Positions 44,728 through 53,107 of a stretch of DNA of 64,000 bases are shown in pieces. Made by a program: the position numbers and the translations under genes. Positions within the stretch are counted from its first letter, which is position 1. Every line of letters begins with the position of its first letter. The notes beneath the pieces were generated by a model. That model saw nothing but the letters and a program-made list of their open reading frames with translations. It searched no databases and was not told the DNA's origin. The stretch is from Acetatifactor sp. (GTDB lineage: Bacteria; Bacillota; Clostridia; Lachnospirales; Lachnospiraceae): assembly GCA_024695935.1 (NCBI GenBank), contig JAILHH010000003.1, forward strand, positions 62,001 through 126,000. The letters run 5' to 3'.

Positions 44728-45967
44728 AGTCCTGGTGGTGGGTGGCGGAGCCGCAGGTATGATCGCAGCTTACAAAAGCGCCGCTGACGGTGATGAAGTC
44801 ATTTTACTTGAAAAAAATGAGAAGCTTGGGAAAAAAGTATATATAACGGGAAAAGGCAGATGTAATGTCACAAATGCCGCGGATATGGATGAAGTATTTG
44901 CCAATATTGTGACGAATGCTAAATTCATGTACAGCGCCTTCTCCGGTTTTGACAACAGAGCCGTTATGGAACTCATAGAAAGTGCGGGCTGCCCCTTAAA
45001 GATCGAGAGAGGAAACAGAGTTTTTCCCGTGTCGGACCATTCATCCGATATTTTAAAGGCGTTTTTAAATCTCTTGAACAAAAACCATGTCGATATCAGA
45101 TATGAGCATACAGTCACTGATTTGGTGGTAAAAGACAATGCTTTTACCGCATTGAAAGTAAAGGACGGATCGGGCAGGGAAAGTGTTATCACAGGAGATA
45201 AATGTATTATCTGTACCGGAGGCCTGTCTTATCCTCTGACGGGAAGTAACGGTGACGGACTGAGGTTTGCGGAAAGCCTGGGGCTTAAAGTTACTGAATG
45301 CAATCCCGCGCTGGTGCCATTTAATACAGTTGAAACCTGGCCAAAATCAGTCATGGGTCTCGCACTTAACAATGTGGAACTTACCATGGCCGATGAAAAA
45401 AAGGTTTTATACAAGGGCTTTGGTGAGATGCTCTTTACCCATTTTGGTGTAAGCGGCCCCCTGGTATTAAGTGCAAGCTCTTATTACAAAAAGAGAAAGA
45501 GCGATAATGTAAATCTGTATATTGATCTGAAGCCCGCTCTCGATATAGAGACTCTTGATAAGAGGGTAATAAAGGAATTTGACGAAAACAGAAACAGGAA
45601 TTTCAAAAATGCCATTGCATCCCTGTTTCCTTCGGGGCTTATACCTGTTATGGTGGAATTATCCGGTATAGATCCTGATAAAAAGGTAAACGAGATATCA
45701 AAGGCTGACAGAAGGAGATTTACCGAACTTATAAAAAAAGTTCCGTTAAAGATTCTAAGCCAAAGAAGCTTTTCGGAAGCCATTATCACTCAGGGCGGTG
45801 TCTCCGTAAAGGAGATCAATCCAAGTACGATGGAATCAAAAAAGATAAAAGGACTTTACTTTGCAGGTGAAGTTTTGGATGTGGATGCCCTGACAGGCGG
45901 ATTTAATCTGCAGGTGGCCTGGTCCACGGGCTTTGCTGCCGGAAAGAAACATATTACGGAGGAATAA
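44720..45967 (+). CDS. HI0933-family flavoprotein (YhiN-like)
   Basis: 415 aa. The N-terminal FAD-binding motif is VLVVGGGAAGMIAAYKSA, followed by the family signature KNEKLGKKVYITGKGRCN. The C-terminal GGFNLQVAWSTGFAAG completes the dinucleotide-binding fold. It is a predicted NAD(P)/FAD-dependent oxidoreductase of unknown substrate, widely conserved in bacteria. AGGAGG precedes the ATG. cmk follows after 3 bp, so it is probably co-transcribed with cmk and ispH. Confidence 0.92.
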   Translation: MSKVLVVGGGAAGMIAAYKSAADGDEVILLEKNEKLGKKVYITGKGRCNVTNAADMDEVFANIVTNAKFMYSAFSGFDNRAVMELIESAGCPLKIERGNRVFPVSDHSSDILKAFLNLLNKNHVDIRYEHTVTDLVVKDNAFTALKVKDGSGRESVITGDKCIICTGGLSYPLTGSNGDGLRFAESLGLKVTECNPALVPFNTVETWPKSVMGLALNNVELTMADEKKVLYKGFGEMLFTHFGVSGPLVLSASSYYKKRKSDNVNLYIDLKPALDIETLDKRVIKEFDENRNRNFKNAIASLFPSGLIPVMVELSGIDPDKKVNEISKADRRRFTELIKKVPLKILSQRSFSEAIITQGGVSVKEINPSTMESKKIKGLYFAGEVLDVDALTGGFNLQVAWSTGFAAGKKHITEE

Positions 45968-45970
45968 AAA

Positions 45971-46642
45971 ATGAGTTTTAATGTTGCTATCGACGGACCT
46001 GCCGGTGCCGGAAAAAGCACCATCGCAAAAGCGGTTGCAAAAAAACTTGGTCTTATCTATGTGGATACGGGAGCAATGTATCGCGCAAATGCTTTGAATA
46101 TCATCAGAAACAATGTCGATAAAAATGATAAGGAAAAAATGATCGAGCTCTCAAAAAAAGCAGATATTTCCCTTAAGTTTGAAAACGGAGAGCAGTCAGT
46201 TTTAATAAACGGTGAAAATGTAAATGCCTTTATAAGGACTGAGGAAGTGGGAAACATGGCATCCATATCTTCGGCCATCCCCGAGGTCAGAAAGGCCATT
46301 GTGGATACGCAAAAGAGGATCGCTCTTGAAAATGATATCATAATGGACGGCAGGGATATCGGCACCGTTGTTTTGCCCCAGGCTGATCTGAAGATCTATC
46401 TTACCGCCGGCAGCTACGAGAGAGCGAAGAGAAGATACAGGGAACTGACGGAAAAAGGTATCGAATGCGACTTAGAGACCATTCAAAAAGAGATAGAGGA
46501 GAGGGATTACAGAGATATGCACAGAGAGATGTCACCTTTAAAACAGGCCTTTGATGCTGTGCTTGTTGACAGCTCCGATATGACGATTGACGAGGTGGTG
46601 GATCATATTTACAATCTTTGTCTTCAGAAAAAAGGTGTTTGA
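45971..46642 (+). CDS. cmk: Cytidylate kinase
   Basis: Phosphorylates CMP and dCMP. 223 aa with the P-loop GPAGAGKSTIAK, the NMP-binding YVDTGAMYRA and the DGRDIGTVVLPQAD and KRRYREL segments of the family. It sits 3 bp after the flavoprotein gene and 3 bp before ispH. The cmk-ispH-S1 order is common in Clostridia. Confidence 0.96.
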   Translation: MSFNVAIDGPAGAGKSTIAKAVAKKLGLIYVDTGAMYRANALNIIRNNVDKNDKEKMIELSKKADISLKFENGEQSVLINGENVNAFIRTEEVGNMASISSAIPEVRKAIVDTQKRIALENDIIMDGRDIGTVVLPQADLKIYLTAGSYERAKRRYRELTEKGIECDLETIQKEIEERDYRDMHREMSPLKQAFDAVLVDSSDMTIDEVVDHIYNLCLQKKGV

Positions 46643-46645
46643 TAA

Positions 46646-47518
46646 ATGGAAATAGTATTGGCTGAACATGCCGGTTTTTGCTTTGGCGTAAAAAGAGCGG
46701 TGGATACCGTTGCCCGATCCTTAAGCAGCGGAAAAAAGATATATACCTACGGCCCCATAGTACACAATGAAAGCGTAGTGGCGGAATTGTCTGAAAAAGG
46801 TGTCAATGTCCTTAACAGTAAAGAGGATCTCCTGGACCTCATAAGGGATCCTGATGTAAAGAAAGAGGAATGCGCCGTAGTCATAAGGGCTCACGGGGTT
46901 CCCAGGAGCATCACGGAAATTCTCTCAGAAAGCGGAATAGAATGTATAGATGCCACGTGCCCCTTCGTCAAGAGAATTCACCGAATTGTAGAAAAAGCAG
47001 GTACAGAAGGTAAACATGTTATCATAATAGGGGACAAAAAACATCCCGAGGTGGAAGGCATTGTAGGATGGTGCCTTGGAAAGTGTACCGTGTTTGAAAC
47101 CCCGGAAGAGGTGCTTGAATTTGAACCCGAAAAAGGTGAAAAGTTGTGCATTGTTTCTCAAACCACATATAACTTTAATAAATTTCAATATATAGTTGAT
47201 ATTTTTCGAAAAAAAGGTTACAATGATAGTGTTGTGAATACTATCTGTAACGCTACAGAGGAGCGTCAGCAGGCAGCTCAGGATTTGGCTAAAAAGGCTG
47301 ATGTCATGATAGTGATAGGCGGCAGGCACAGCTCCAATACAAAGAAGCTTTATGATATTTGTAAAGGAGAATGTGAGCAGACCTATTTCATACAGACACT
47401 GGATGACTTGCATTTAGACTTACCTAAAGCTAATCGACTGGTGGGAATTACAGCGGGGGCTTCCACCCCAAACAAATTAATTGAGGAGGTTCAAAATTAT
47501 GTCAGAATTAACTTTTGA
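46646..47518 (+). CDS. ispH: 4-hydroxy-3-methylbut-2-enyl diphosphate reductase
   Basis: Last step of the MEP isoprenoid pathway, producing IPP and DMAPP, with an oxygen-sensitive 4Fe-4S cluster. 290 aa with the three cluster cysteines in AGFCFGVKRAVD, DATCPFVKRIH and NTICNATEERQ. Its last 20 bases overlap the start of the S1 gene. In several clostridia the two are fused into one IspH-S1 polypeptide; here they are separate frames. Confidence 0.96.
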   Translation: MEIVLAEHAGFCFGVKRAVDTVARSLSSGKKIYTYGPIVHNESVVAELSEKGVNVLNSKEDLLDLIRDPDVKKEECAVVIRAHGVPRSITEILSESGIECIDATCPFVKRIHRIVEKAGTEGKHVIIIGDKKHPEVEGIVGWCLGKCTVFETPEEVLEFEPEKGEKLCIVSQTTYNFNKFQYIVDIFRKKGYNDSVVNTICNATEERQQAAQDLAKKADVMIVIGGRHSSNTKKLYDICKGECEQTYFIQTLDDLHLDLPKANRLVGITAGASTPNKLIEEVQNYVRINF

Positions 47519-48647
47519 ACAAATGCTGGAAGGATCATTAAAAACTATACATACAGGAGAGGTAGTCGAAGGCACAGTTATTGATGTAAAGTCTGATGAG
47601 ATCATTCTGAACATCGGTTACAAGTCAGACGGTATTCTTACAAAGAGCGAATACACAAATGACAATAGTGTGGATCTTACCACAGTTGCCAAAGTCGGCG
47701 ACACCATGGAAGTTAAGATCCTTAAAGTAAATGACGGTGAGGGACAGGTGCTTCTCACCTACAAGCGTCTCGCAGCAGACAGAGGAAACAAGAGAATCGA
47801 AGAAGCTTTCAACAACAAGGAAGTATTAAAGGCTACAGTAAGCCAGGTACTTGAAGGCGGCCTTTCGGTAGTGGTTGATGAGGTAAGAATCTTCATCCCC
47901 GCAAGTCTTGTTTCGGACACATATGAAAAAGATTTAAACAAATTCCTCGGCCAGGAGATCGAGTTCGTTGTAACCGAGTACAATCCCAGAAGAAGAAGAT
48001 ACATCGGTGACAGAAGACAGCTCGTTTCAGCAAAGAAGGCTGAACTTCAGAAGGAACTCTTCGAGAAGATCCACGAAGGTGATGTGGTTGAAGGAACTGT
48101 AAAGAATGTAACTGATTTCGGTGCATTCATCGATCTTGGCGGAGCTGACGGACTCCTTCATATCTCAGAGATGAGCTGGGGAAGAGTTGAGCATCCCAAG
48201 AAAGTATTCAAGGTAGGCGATACCGTAAAGGTTCTCATCAAAGAGATCAACGGCAGCAAGATCGCTCTTTCACTTAAGTTTGACGATCAGAATCCCTGGA
48301 AGGATGCAACAGTTAAATATGCTGTAGGCAATGATGTTACAGGTAAGGTTGCACGTATGACTGACTTCGGTGCATTTGTTGAGCTTGAGCCCGGAATCGA
48401 TGCTCTCCTTCATGTATCTCAGATCTCCAAGGATCATATCGAGAAGCCTTCAGATGTTCTTTCAGTAGGACAGGAAGTTACAGCAAGAGTTGTAGACTTC
48501 AATGAAGAAGAGAAAAAGATCTCTCTCTCCATCAAGGCTATGTTTGCTCCCGAGGAGAAGGCTGAAGAGAAGACAGAGGATGAAGGCGATGTTGTAAGCG
48601 TTGACATTCAGGCTGTCATCGATGCAGAGGAAAAGACAGAGGAATAA
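47499..48647 (+). CDS. S1 RNA-binding domain protein (RpsA-like, four S1 repeats)
   Basis: 382 aa. Four S1 domains begin near residues 15, 100, 183 and 269; the third and fourth match S1 best (VTDFGAFIDLGGADGLLHIS, MTDFGAFVELEPGIDALLHV). The tail is acidic. Related to ribosomal protein S1, but Firmicute versions are shorter and their ribosomal role is debated. ATG 47499 with GAGGAGGT 8 bp upstream is chosen. The start lies inside ispH in another frame, consistent with the known IspH-S1 association. High-expression codon bias is visible. Confidence 0.92.
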   Translation: MSELTFEQMLEGSLKTIHTGEVVEGTVIDVKSDEIILNIGYKSDGILTKSEYTNDNSVDLTTVAKVGDTMEVKILKVNDGEGQVLLTYKRLAADRGNKRIEEAFNNKEVLKATVSQVLEGGLSVVVDEVRIFIPASLVSDTYEKDLNKFLGQEIEFVVTEYNPRRRRYIGDRRQLVSAKKAELQKELFEKIHEGDVVEGTVKNVTDFGAFIDLGGADGLLHISEMSWGRVEHPKKVFKVGDTVKVLIKEINGSKIALSLKFDDQNPWKDATVKYAVGNDVTGKVARMTDFGAFVELEPGIDALLHVSQISKDHIEKPSDVLSVGQEVTARVVDFNEEEKKISLSIKAMFAPEEKAEEKTEDEGDVVSVDIQAVIDAEEKTEE

Positions 48648-48658
48648 AAAATAAATTA

Positions 48659-49453
48659 ATGGCAGGTACTTATTTTATGGCATACGACTATGAGTACTTT
48701 AAGAAAGAAATCCTTGCGCTTACTTCTATTGATCTGAATGCTTACAAAGAAAAGCAGATGAAGAGAAGGATCGATACTTTGATATCGAAGAACAAGATCG
48801 ATGGATATAACAATTATGTGTCGGCTTTAAAGACGGACAGAGCTTTGTTTGATGAGTTCATCAACTATATCACCATCAATGTCTCCGAGTTTTACCGAAA
48901 TCCGGAGCAGTGGCAGTTTATGGACTCCACCATCATTCCTGAGGTCATCTCCAAGTTCGGAAAGAATGTAAAGATCTGGAGTGCGGCCTGCTCTACGGGT
49001 GATGAGCCCTATTCCCTTGTCATGGCTTTCTCAAAGCATTTGCCCTTGGCAAATATCAAGATAGTTGCTACAGATATTGACAAGACGGTTATCGGTAAAG
49101 CTAAGGTTGGCCTTTACAATGACAAGAGTATTGAGAATGTTCCTGCTGAATTAAAAAAGAATTACTTTACTCAGGTCGGACCTTCTTTCAAGATTTCCGA
49201 TGAGATAAAGTCAAGAGTTGAGTTCAAAGAGCACAACCTCTTAAAGGATAAATACATGACGGATTGCCCCATCATTGTATGCAGAAATGTTTTGATATAC
49301 TTTACCGAGGAAGCAAAGGATGAGATCTTCAGAAAGTTCTATGATGCTTTGCCGAGCGGAGGAATCCTTTTCATCGGAAGTACCGAACAGATCATGAATT
49401 ATAAGGAGATAGGCTTCGACAGAAAGAGTTCATTCTTTTATGTTAAACCATAG
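48659..49453 (+). CDS. cheR: Chemotaxis protein methyltransferase CheR
   Basis: Methylates glutamates of chemoreceptors with SAM. 264 aa with an N-terminal helical domain and the catalytic domain: INVSEFYRNPEQWQFM, the SAM-binding WSAACSTGDEPYSLVM and CRNVLIYFTEEAKDEIF. No other chemotaxis genes are nearby, so the gene is isolated from its system. ATG 48677 is an alternative start; neither site has a strong ribosome site. Its stop codon falls inside the first unit of a 22-bp tandem repeat. Confidence 0.93.
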   Translation: MAGTYFMAYDYEYFKKEILALTSIDLNAYKEKQMKRRIDTLISKNKIDGYNNYVSALKTDRALFDEFINYITINVSEFYRNPEQWQFMDSTIIPEVISKFGKNVKIWSAACSTGDEPYSLVMAFSKHLPLANIKIVATDIDKTVIGKAKVGLYNDKSIENVPAELKKNYFTQVGPSFKISDEIKSRVEFKEHNLLKDKYMTDCPIIVCRNVLIYFTEEAKDEIFRKFYDALPSGGILFIGSTEQIMNYKEIGFDRKSSFFYVKP

Positions 49454-49513
49454 GTTTAACATTGTTGAGCCGTAGGCTTTACATTGTTGAACCGTAGGCT
49501 TGACGTTGTTGAA
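49448..49513 (+). repeat. Three tandem 22-bp repeats covering the cheR stop codon
   Basis: Units at 49448, 49470 and 49492, consensus CCGTAGGCTT-ACATTGTTGAA with few changes. The first includes the cheR stop codon TAG (49451-49453), so the duplication began within the coding end. Confidence 0.75.
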
Positions 49514-49542
49514 CCCCCAAAACTCCGATCATAAGAAATTTT

Positions 49543-49573
49543 AAGGCCTGCAACCGCAGGCCTTTATTTTTTC
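49543..49573 (+). terminator. Intrinsic terminator downstream of cheR
   Basis: AAGGCCTGC (49543-49551), AACC loop and GCAGGCCTT (49556-49564), a perfect 9-bp stem followed by a T-rich run. Confidence 0.9.
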
Positions 49574-49616
49574 TTTATTTTCGTTTCCCTGTGTACGTAT
49601 TCAAAATTTTTGTAAA

Positions 49617-49645
49617 TTGCTTTTTTTCTTCTTTAATGGTATAAA
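49617..49645 (+). promoter_or_regulatory. Promoter of the acyltransferase gene, placing the start at the ATG
   Basis: TTGCTT (49617-49622), a 17-bp spacer and TATAAA (49640-49645). A transcript starting 7-8 bases after the -10 would begin at or next to ATG 49653, and no ribosome binding site lies between. A leaderless mRNA is implied. Confidence 0.5.
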
Positions 49646-49652
49646 TACTCTT

Positions 49653-50420
49653 ATGGACAGAAAAGTTATATATTATCAAAATGAACTTACGGATGAGTTT
49701 TCAAAAGCAGTGATCACACCCAGGGCAATTGACAAGAATTACAAATATTCAGGTTCCGCCCTCTGGTGGGTGGGACATTTCTTTTTGTACAGAGGATTTG
49801 CCAGACCCTTTGCATATCTTTTTACCAAACTTGTGTGGGGACACAGGATCGTGGGAAGAGAAAAGTTAAAGGGCATAAATAAGTTTTATCTTTATGGGAA
49901 TCATACCAATGCCGCAGCGGATCCTTTTATTCCTTCTGTTTTATGTTACCCGACACAGGTGGATGTCATCGTTCATCCTGCAAATGTGTCCATGCCTGTG
50001 GGCGGCAGGATCACTCCGTTTCTTGGGGCATTACCACTGCCTGATGATCTTGATGCCATGAGGAATTTTCAAAAGGAGATCAAATACAGACTTTCAAAAG
50101 GTCATGCCATTACCATATATCCGGAGGCACATATCTGGCCCTATTATACAAAGATACGTCCTTTTGTTCCCGATTCCTTCGGATATGCCATAAATGATGA
50201 TCTTCCATGTTTTTGCTTTACCAATACTTATCAAAAGAGAAGATTCTTTAAAAAGCCCCGTATGGTTACCTATATTGACGGTCCTTTTTATCCGGATCTT
50301 TCCCTTACAAAGAGGGAAGCAAAGCAAAGGCTCAGGGATCAGGTTTACGAAGCAATGACTGACAGAGCCAAAAACAATAATGTGGAATTAATTGAGTACA
50401 GAAGAGGAGAAGAGTCTTGA
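49653..50420 (+). CDS. PlsC-like lysophospholipid acyltransferase
   Basis: 255 aa with a 1-acylglycerol-phosphate acyltransferase fold: YGNHTNAAADPF as the catalytic motif, GGRITPFLGALPLPD and YPEAHIWPYYTKIRPF. The catalytic His and Asp are spaced H-x5-D (H84, D90) instead of the usual H-x4-D, which may affect activity. ATG 49653 lacks a ribosome site but follows a promoter so closely that the mRNA may be leaderless. It overlaps the GT8 gene by 4 bases. The similar pair fused in the second gene downstream suggests both enzymes act on one glycolipid (inference). Confidence 0.82.
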   Translation: MDRKVIYYQNELTDEFSKAVITPRAIDKNYKYSGSALWWVGHFFLYRGFARPFAYLFTKLVWGHRIVGREKLKGINKFYLYGNHTNAAADPFIPSVLCYPTQVDVIVHPANVSMPVGGRITPFLGALPLPDDLDAMRNFQKEIKYRLSKGHAITIYPEAHIWPYYTKIRPFVPDSFGYAINDDLPCFCFTNTYQKRRFFKKPRMVTYIDGPFYPDLSLTKREAKQRLRDQVYEAMTDRAKNNNVELIEYRRGEES

Positions 50421-51274
50421 ATCTGTTATTTTCAGGAAACATAAAGGTCTTTGACGGTGTTTTGACCTGCCTTTTGTCGGTTTTAAACAGGACAAAGTCA
50501 AAGGAAGCTTTTAATATATATCTGCTTACCATGGATGTGAGTTATCTGAAACCGGAATACCTGGCAATCGATGATAAAAGCGTTGAATTTTTGGACAGGG
50601 TGGTAAAAGGATATAATCCCTTAAACAAAGTGACAAAGATTGATGTGTCTGATTTTTATCAGAGGGAATTTGCCAACTGCCCCAATGAGCAGTGCTATTG
50701 TTCGCCCTATACGCTTCTTAGGCTTTTTATCGATCTGATCCCGGAGATACCGGAAAAGATTTTATATCTGGATTGTGATATAATGTTTAATCGTGAGATC
50801 GAGCTGTTATACGAAACGGATGTTTCGGAATATGAATATGCCGCAGCCAGGGATCATTACGGCAAATATCTGTTAAATCCCAATTATATCAATGCCGGCG
50901 TGCTGTTGTTCAATATGAAAAAGTGCAGGGAGACAGGATTGTTTGAAAAGGCAAGAGAGCTTATCAAGACCAAAAAGATGCTCTTTGCTGATCAGGATGC
51001 CATTTATCATTCCACAGTCAAAAAATTAATGCTCCCCCAGAGATTTAACGATCAGAAGTTTTTACATAAACACACAGTGGTAAGGCATTTTTCAAAAAGG
51101 CTTTTTTATCTGCCATATCCTCATACGGATAATATAAAGCAATGGCATGTTGAAAAAGTGCGAAAGGTTTTTCATTACAGACAATTCGATGATATCTATG
51201 AGATATACTCGGATCTTAGGAGGAAGAGAGAAAATGAAATTTTCCATGAATCTGCTGAGAACGGGCAGGAATGA
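50417..51274 (+). CDS. Family 8 glycosyltransferase
   Basis: 285 aa. A GT8 fold with the metal-binding D-x-D at D119-C120-D121 (ILYLDCDIMFN), NYINAGVLLFNMKKCR and the ADQDAIYH motif. It probably transfers glucose or galactose from a UDP-sugar to an unknown acceptor. It starts with TTG 50417 after AGGAG, overlapping the acyltransferase stop. It ends inside the start of the GT8-acyltransferase fusion. No membrane helix is predicted. Confidence 0.9.
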   Translation: MNLLFSGNIKVFDGVLTCLLSVLNRTKSKEAFNIYLLTMDVSYLKPEYLAIDDKSVEFLDRVVKGYNPLNKVTKIDVSDFYQREFANCPNEQCYCSPYTLLRLFIDLIPEIPEKILYLDCDIMFNREIELLYETDVSEYEYAAARDHYGKYLLNPNYINAGVLLFNMKKCRETGLFEKARELIKTKKMLFADQDAIYHSTVKKLMLPQRFNDQKFLHKHTVVRHFSKRLFYLPYPHTDNIKQWHVEKVRKVFHYRQFDDIYEIYSDLRRKRENEIFHESAENGQE

Positions 51275-53039
51275 GATTCCCATATTTTTTGCCTGTGACA
51301 ATGGTTTCGTAAAATATATGATGGTGACCATGCGTTCCATCATTGCCCATGCAAACAAGAAAAAGACATATATATTTCACGTGCTGCACATGGACATTAC
51401 GGCGGAAAACCAGCTTCTCATAAAGACTATGGAGACCGAAAACTGTAAAGTGGTCTTTGATGATGTCTCCGAGCGCATGTCCAAATTTTCAAAAAAACTT
51501 TCCGTCAGGGATTATTATACGGCAACAACATATTACAGGCTCCTCATTGCCAATATGTTTCCCGAATATGACAAGGTTGTTTACATCGATTCTGATACGG
51601 TTGTCTTAAAAGATATTGCAGAGCTTTACGAATACGAGCTTGACAACAATTACATCGGTGCTGTGAGAGACCAGATCGTCATGGAACAGGAAGTCTTTGG
51701 AGACTACGCCGAGAAGGTTTTGGGTATTTCCAGAGCAGCATATTTCAATGCAGGTGTCGTGCTCATCAACTGTGAACTTTTCAGAAAAAAGAATATGCTG
51801 AAGCAGTTCATTGATCTGCTTAACACTTATTCTTTTGTGGTTGCCCAGGATCAGGACTATCTGAATATGCTTTGTAAAGAGCATGTGAGATGGCTTGACG
51901 GCAGATGGAATGTGCAGATTTCTACCCCTGTGGCATGGCCTGAGGATCAGTTTTGTATAATCCATTATAATCTGGCTGTAAAGCCATGGCATTATAAGGA
52001 TTGCAGATACGGAAATCATTTCTGGGATTATGCCATCCTTTCTCCAAAGTACAAAGAGATAGTGGAGGAGATGGAAAACTATTCGCCCACCAGAAAACAG
52101 CAGGATATATTAAGCGGTGACAATCTGCTGCATCTTGCCATGGGCGAGATCCACAATGAGCATAATTATTTCAATACCTATGGTGATGCGGATTCGCCTT
52201 CTATATACAGGACAAATGTTCTTAACAAGATCCGTGTCTTGGAGAAGGAAGGAAGGTTTGATGTGGACTGTGAGGATGATCCGCCGGGAAGGGAATTAAA
52301 ACCCTGGGAGATCGATTATCTGAAGCACTCTATAAAGCAGAGGACCATGGCAAGGTATGCCTTCAGGATCGCCAGATGGTTTGTTGGCGCCATGATCGCT
52401 AAGCACCAGCTTATCATCAAGGATTATGTGGGACTTGAAAATTACAAGAATCTGAGAAGCGGTGCCATCATAACCTGTAATCATTTTCACCCCATGGACA
52501 GTTTTGCCATGCATATAACATATGAAAAGGCAAAGCAGCGCAGAAAGAGAAAACTTTTCAGAGTCATAAAGGAAGGAAATTACACAACATTTCCCGGATT
52601 TTTCGGATTCCTTATGCGAAACTGCAATACACTTCCCTTAAGTTCCAACAAGGAGACCATGAGAAAGTTTATTTTCGCAACGGATCAGATCCTGCAGAAA
52701 GGCCATTTTATCCTGGTTTATCCTGAGCAGAGCCTCTGGTGGAATTATCGAAAGCCAAAGCCTTTAAAGAAGGGAGCATTTACCATCGCTGCCAGAAACC
52801 ATGTGCCTGTGCTTCCATGTTTTATAACAATGGAGGACAGTGCCTACACTGATTCTGAGGGATTCCCCGTTCAGGAATATACCGTTCATATAGCGCCGCC
52901 CATTTATCCCGATCCCAACAAAAAACTGGGTGAAAACGTGGAGATGATGATGCACGAGAATGAATTGGCATGGAAAAATATATATGAAAAAACCTATGGC
53001 ATTCCACTGGTTTATACATGTGATGAAAAAGATGCGTAA
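51234..53039 (+). CDS. Fused GT8 glycosyltransferase and PlsC-type acyltransferase
   Basis: 601 aa with two enzymes in one chain. The N-terminal GT8 domain (about 10-270) has D119-S120-D121 in VVYIDSDTVVL, AAYFNAGVVLINC and VAQDQDYLN. A linker of about 90 residues, rich in charged residues, follows. The C-terminal acyltransferase (about 370-590) has the canonical H-x4-D in CNHFHPMD (H417, D422) and YPEQSLWWNYRKPKPLKKG. AGGAGG at 51219-51224 sets ATG 51234; the longer upstream frame overlaps the GT8 gene and is rejected. The fusion implies sequential glycosylation and acylation. Product unknown. Confidence 0.85.
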   Translation: MKFSMNLLRTGRNEIPIFFACDNGFVKYMMVTMRSIIAHANKKKTYIFHVLHMDITAENQLLIKTMETENCKVVFDDVSERMSKFSKKLSVRDYYTATTYYRLLIANMFPEYDKVVYIDSDTVVLKDIAELYEYELDNNYIGAVRDQIVMEQEVFGDYAEKVLGISRAAYFNAGVVLINCELFRKKNMLKQFIDLLNTYSFVVAQDQDYLNMLCKEHVRWLDGRWNVQISTPVAWPEDQFCIIHYNLAVKPWHYKDCRYGNHFWDYAILSPKYKEIVEEMENYSPTRKQQDILSGDNLLHLAMGEIHNEHNYFNTYGDADSPSIYRTNVLNKIRVLEKEGRFDVDCEDDPPGRELKPWEIDYLKHSIKQRTMARYAFRIARWFVGAMIAKHQLIIKDYVGLENYKNLRSGAIITCNHFHPMDSFAMHITYEKAKQRRKRKLFRVIKEGNYTTFPGFFGFLMRNCNTLPLSSNKETMRKFIFATDQILQKGHFILVYPEQSLWWNYRKPKPLKKGAFTIAARNHVPVLPCFITMEDSAYTDSEGFPVQEYTVHIAPPIYPDPNKKLGENVEMMMHENELAWKNIYEKTYGIPLVYTCDEKDA

Positions 53040-53058
53040 TGTTTTTATGAAAATAATC

Positions 53059-53092
53059 AAGAGTCGAACAAAAAAAGTTCGACTCTTTTTTG
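53059..53092. terminator. Bidirectional terminator between fusion gene and YprB-like gene
   Basis: AAGAGTCGAAC (53059-53069), an A-rich loop and GTTCGACTCTT (53077-53087), a perfect 11-bp stem with a T run after it. It separates two converging genes. Confidence 0.88.
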
Positions 53093-53107
53093 CGTTTATG
53101 GAAACTT

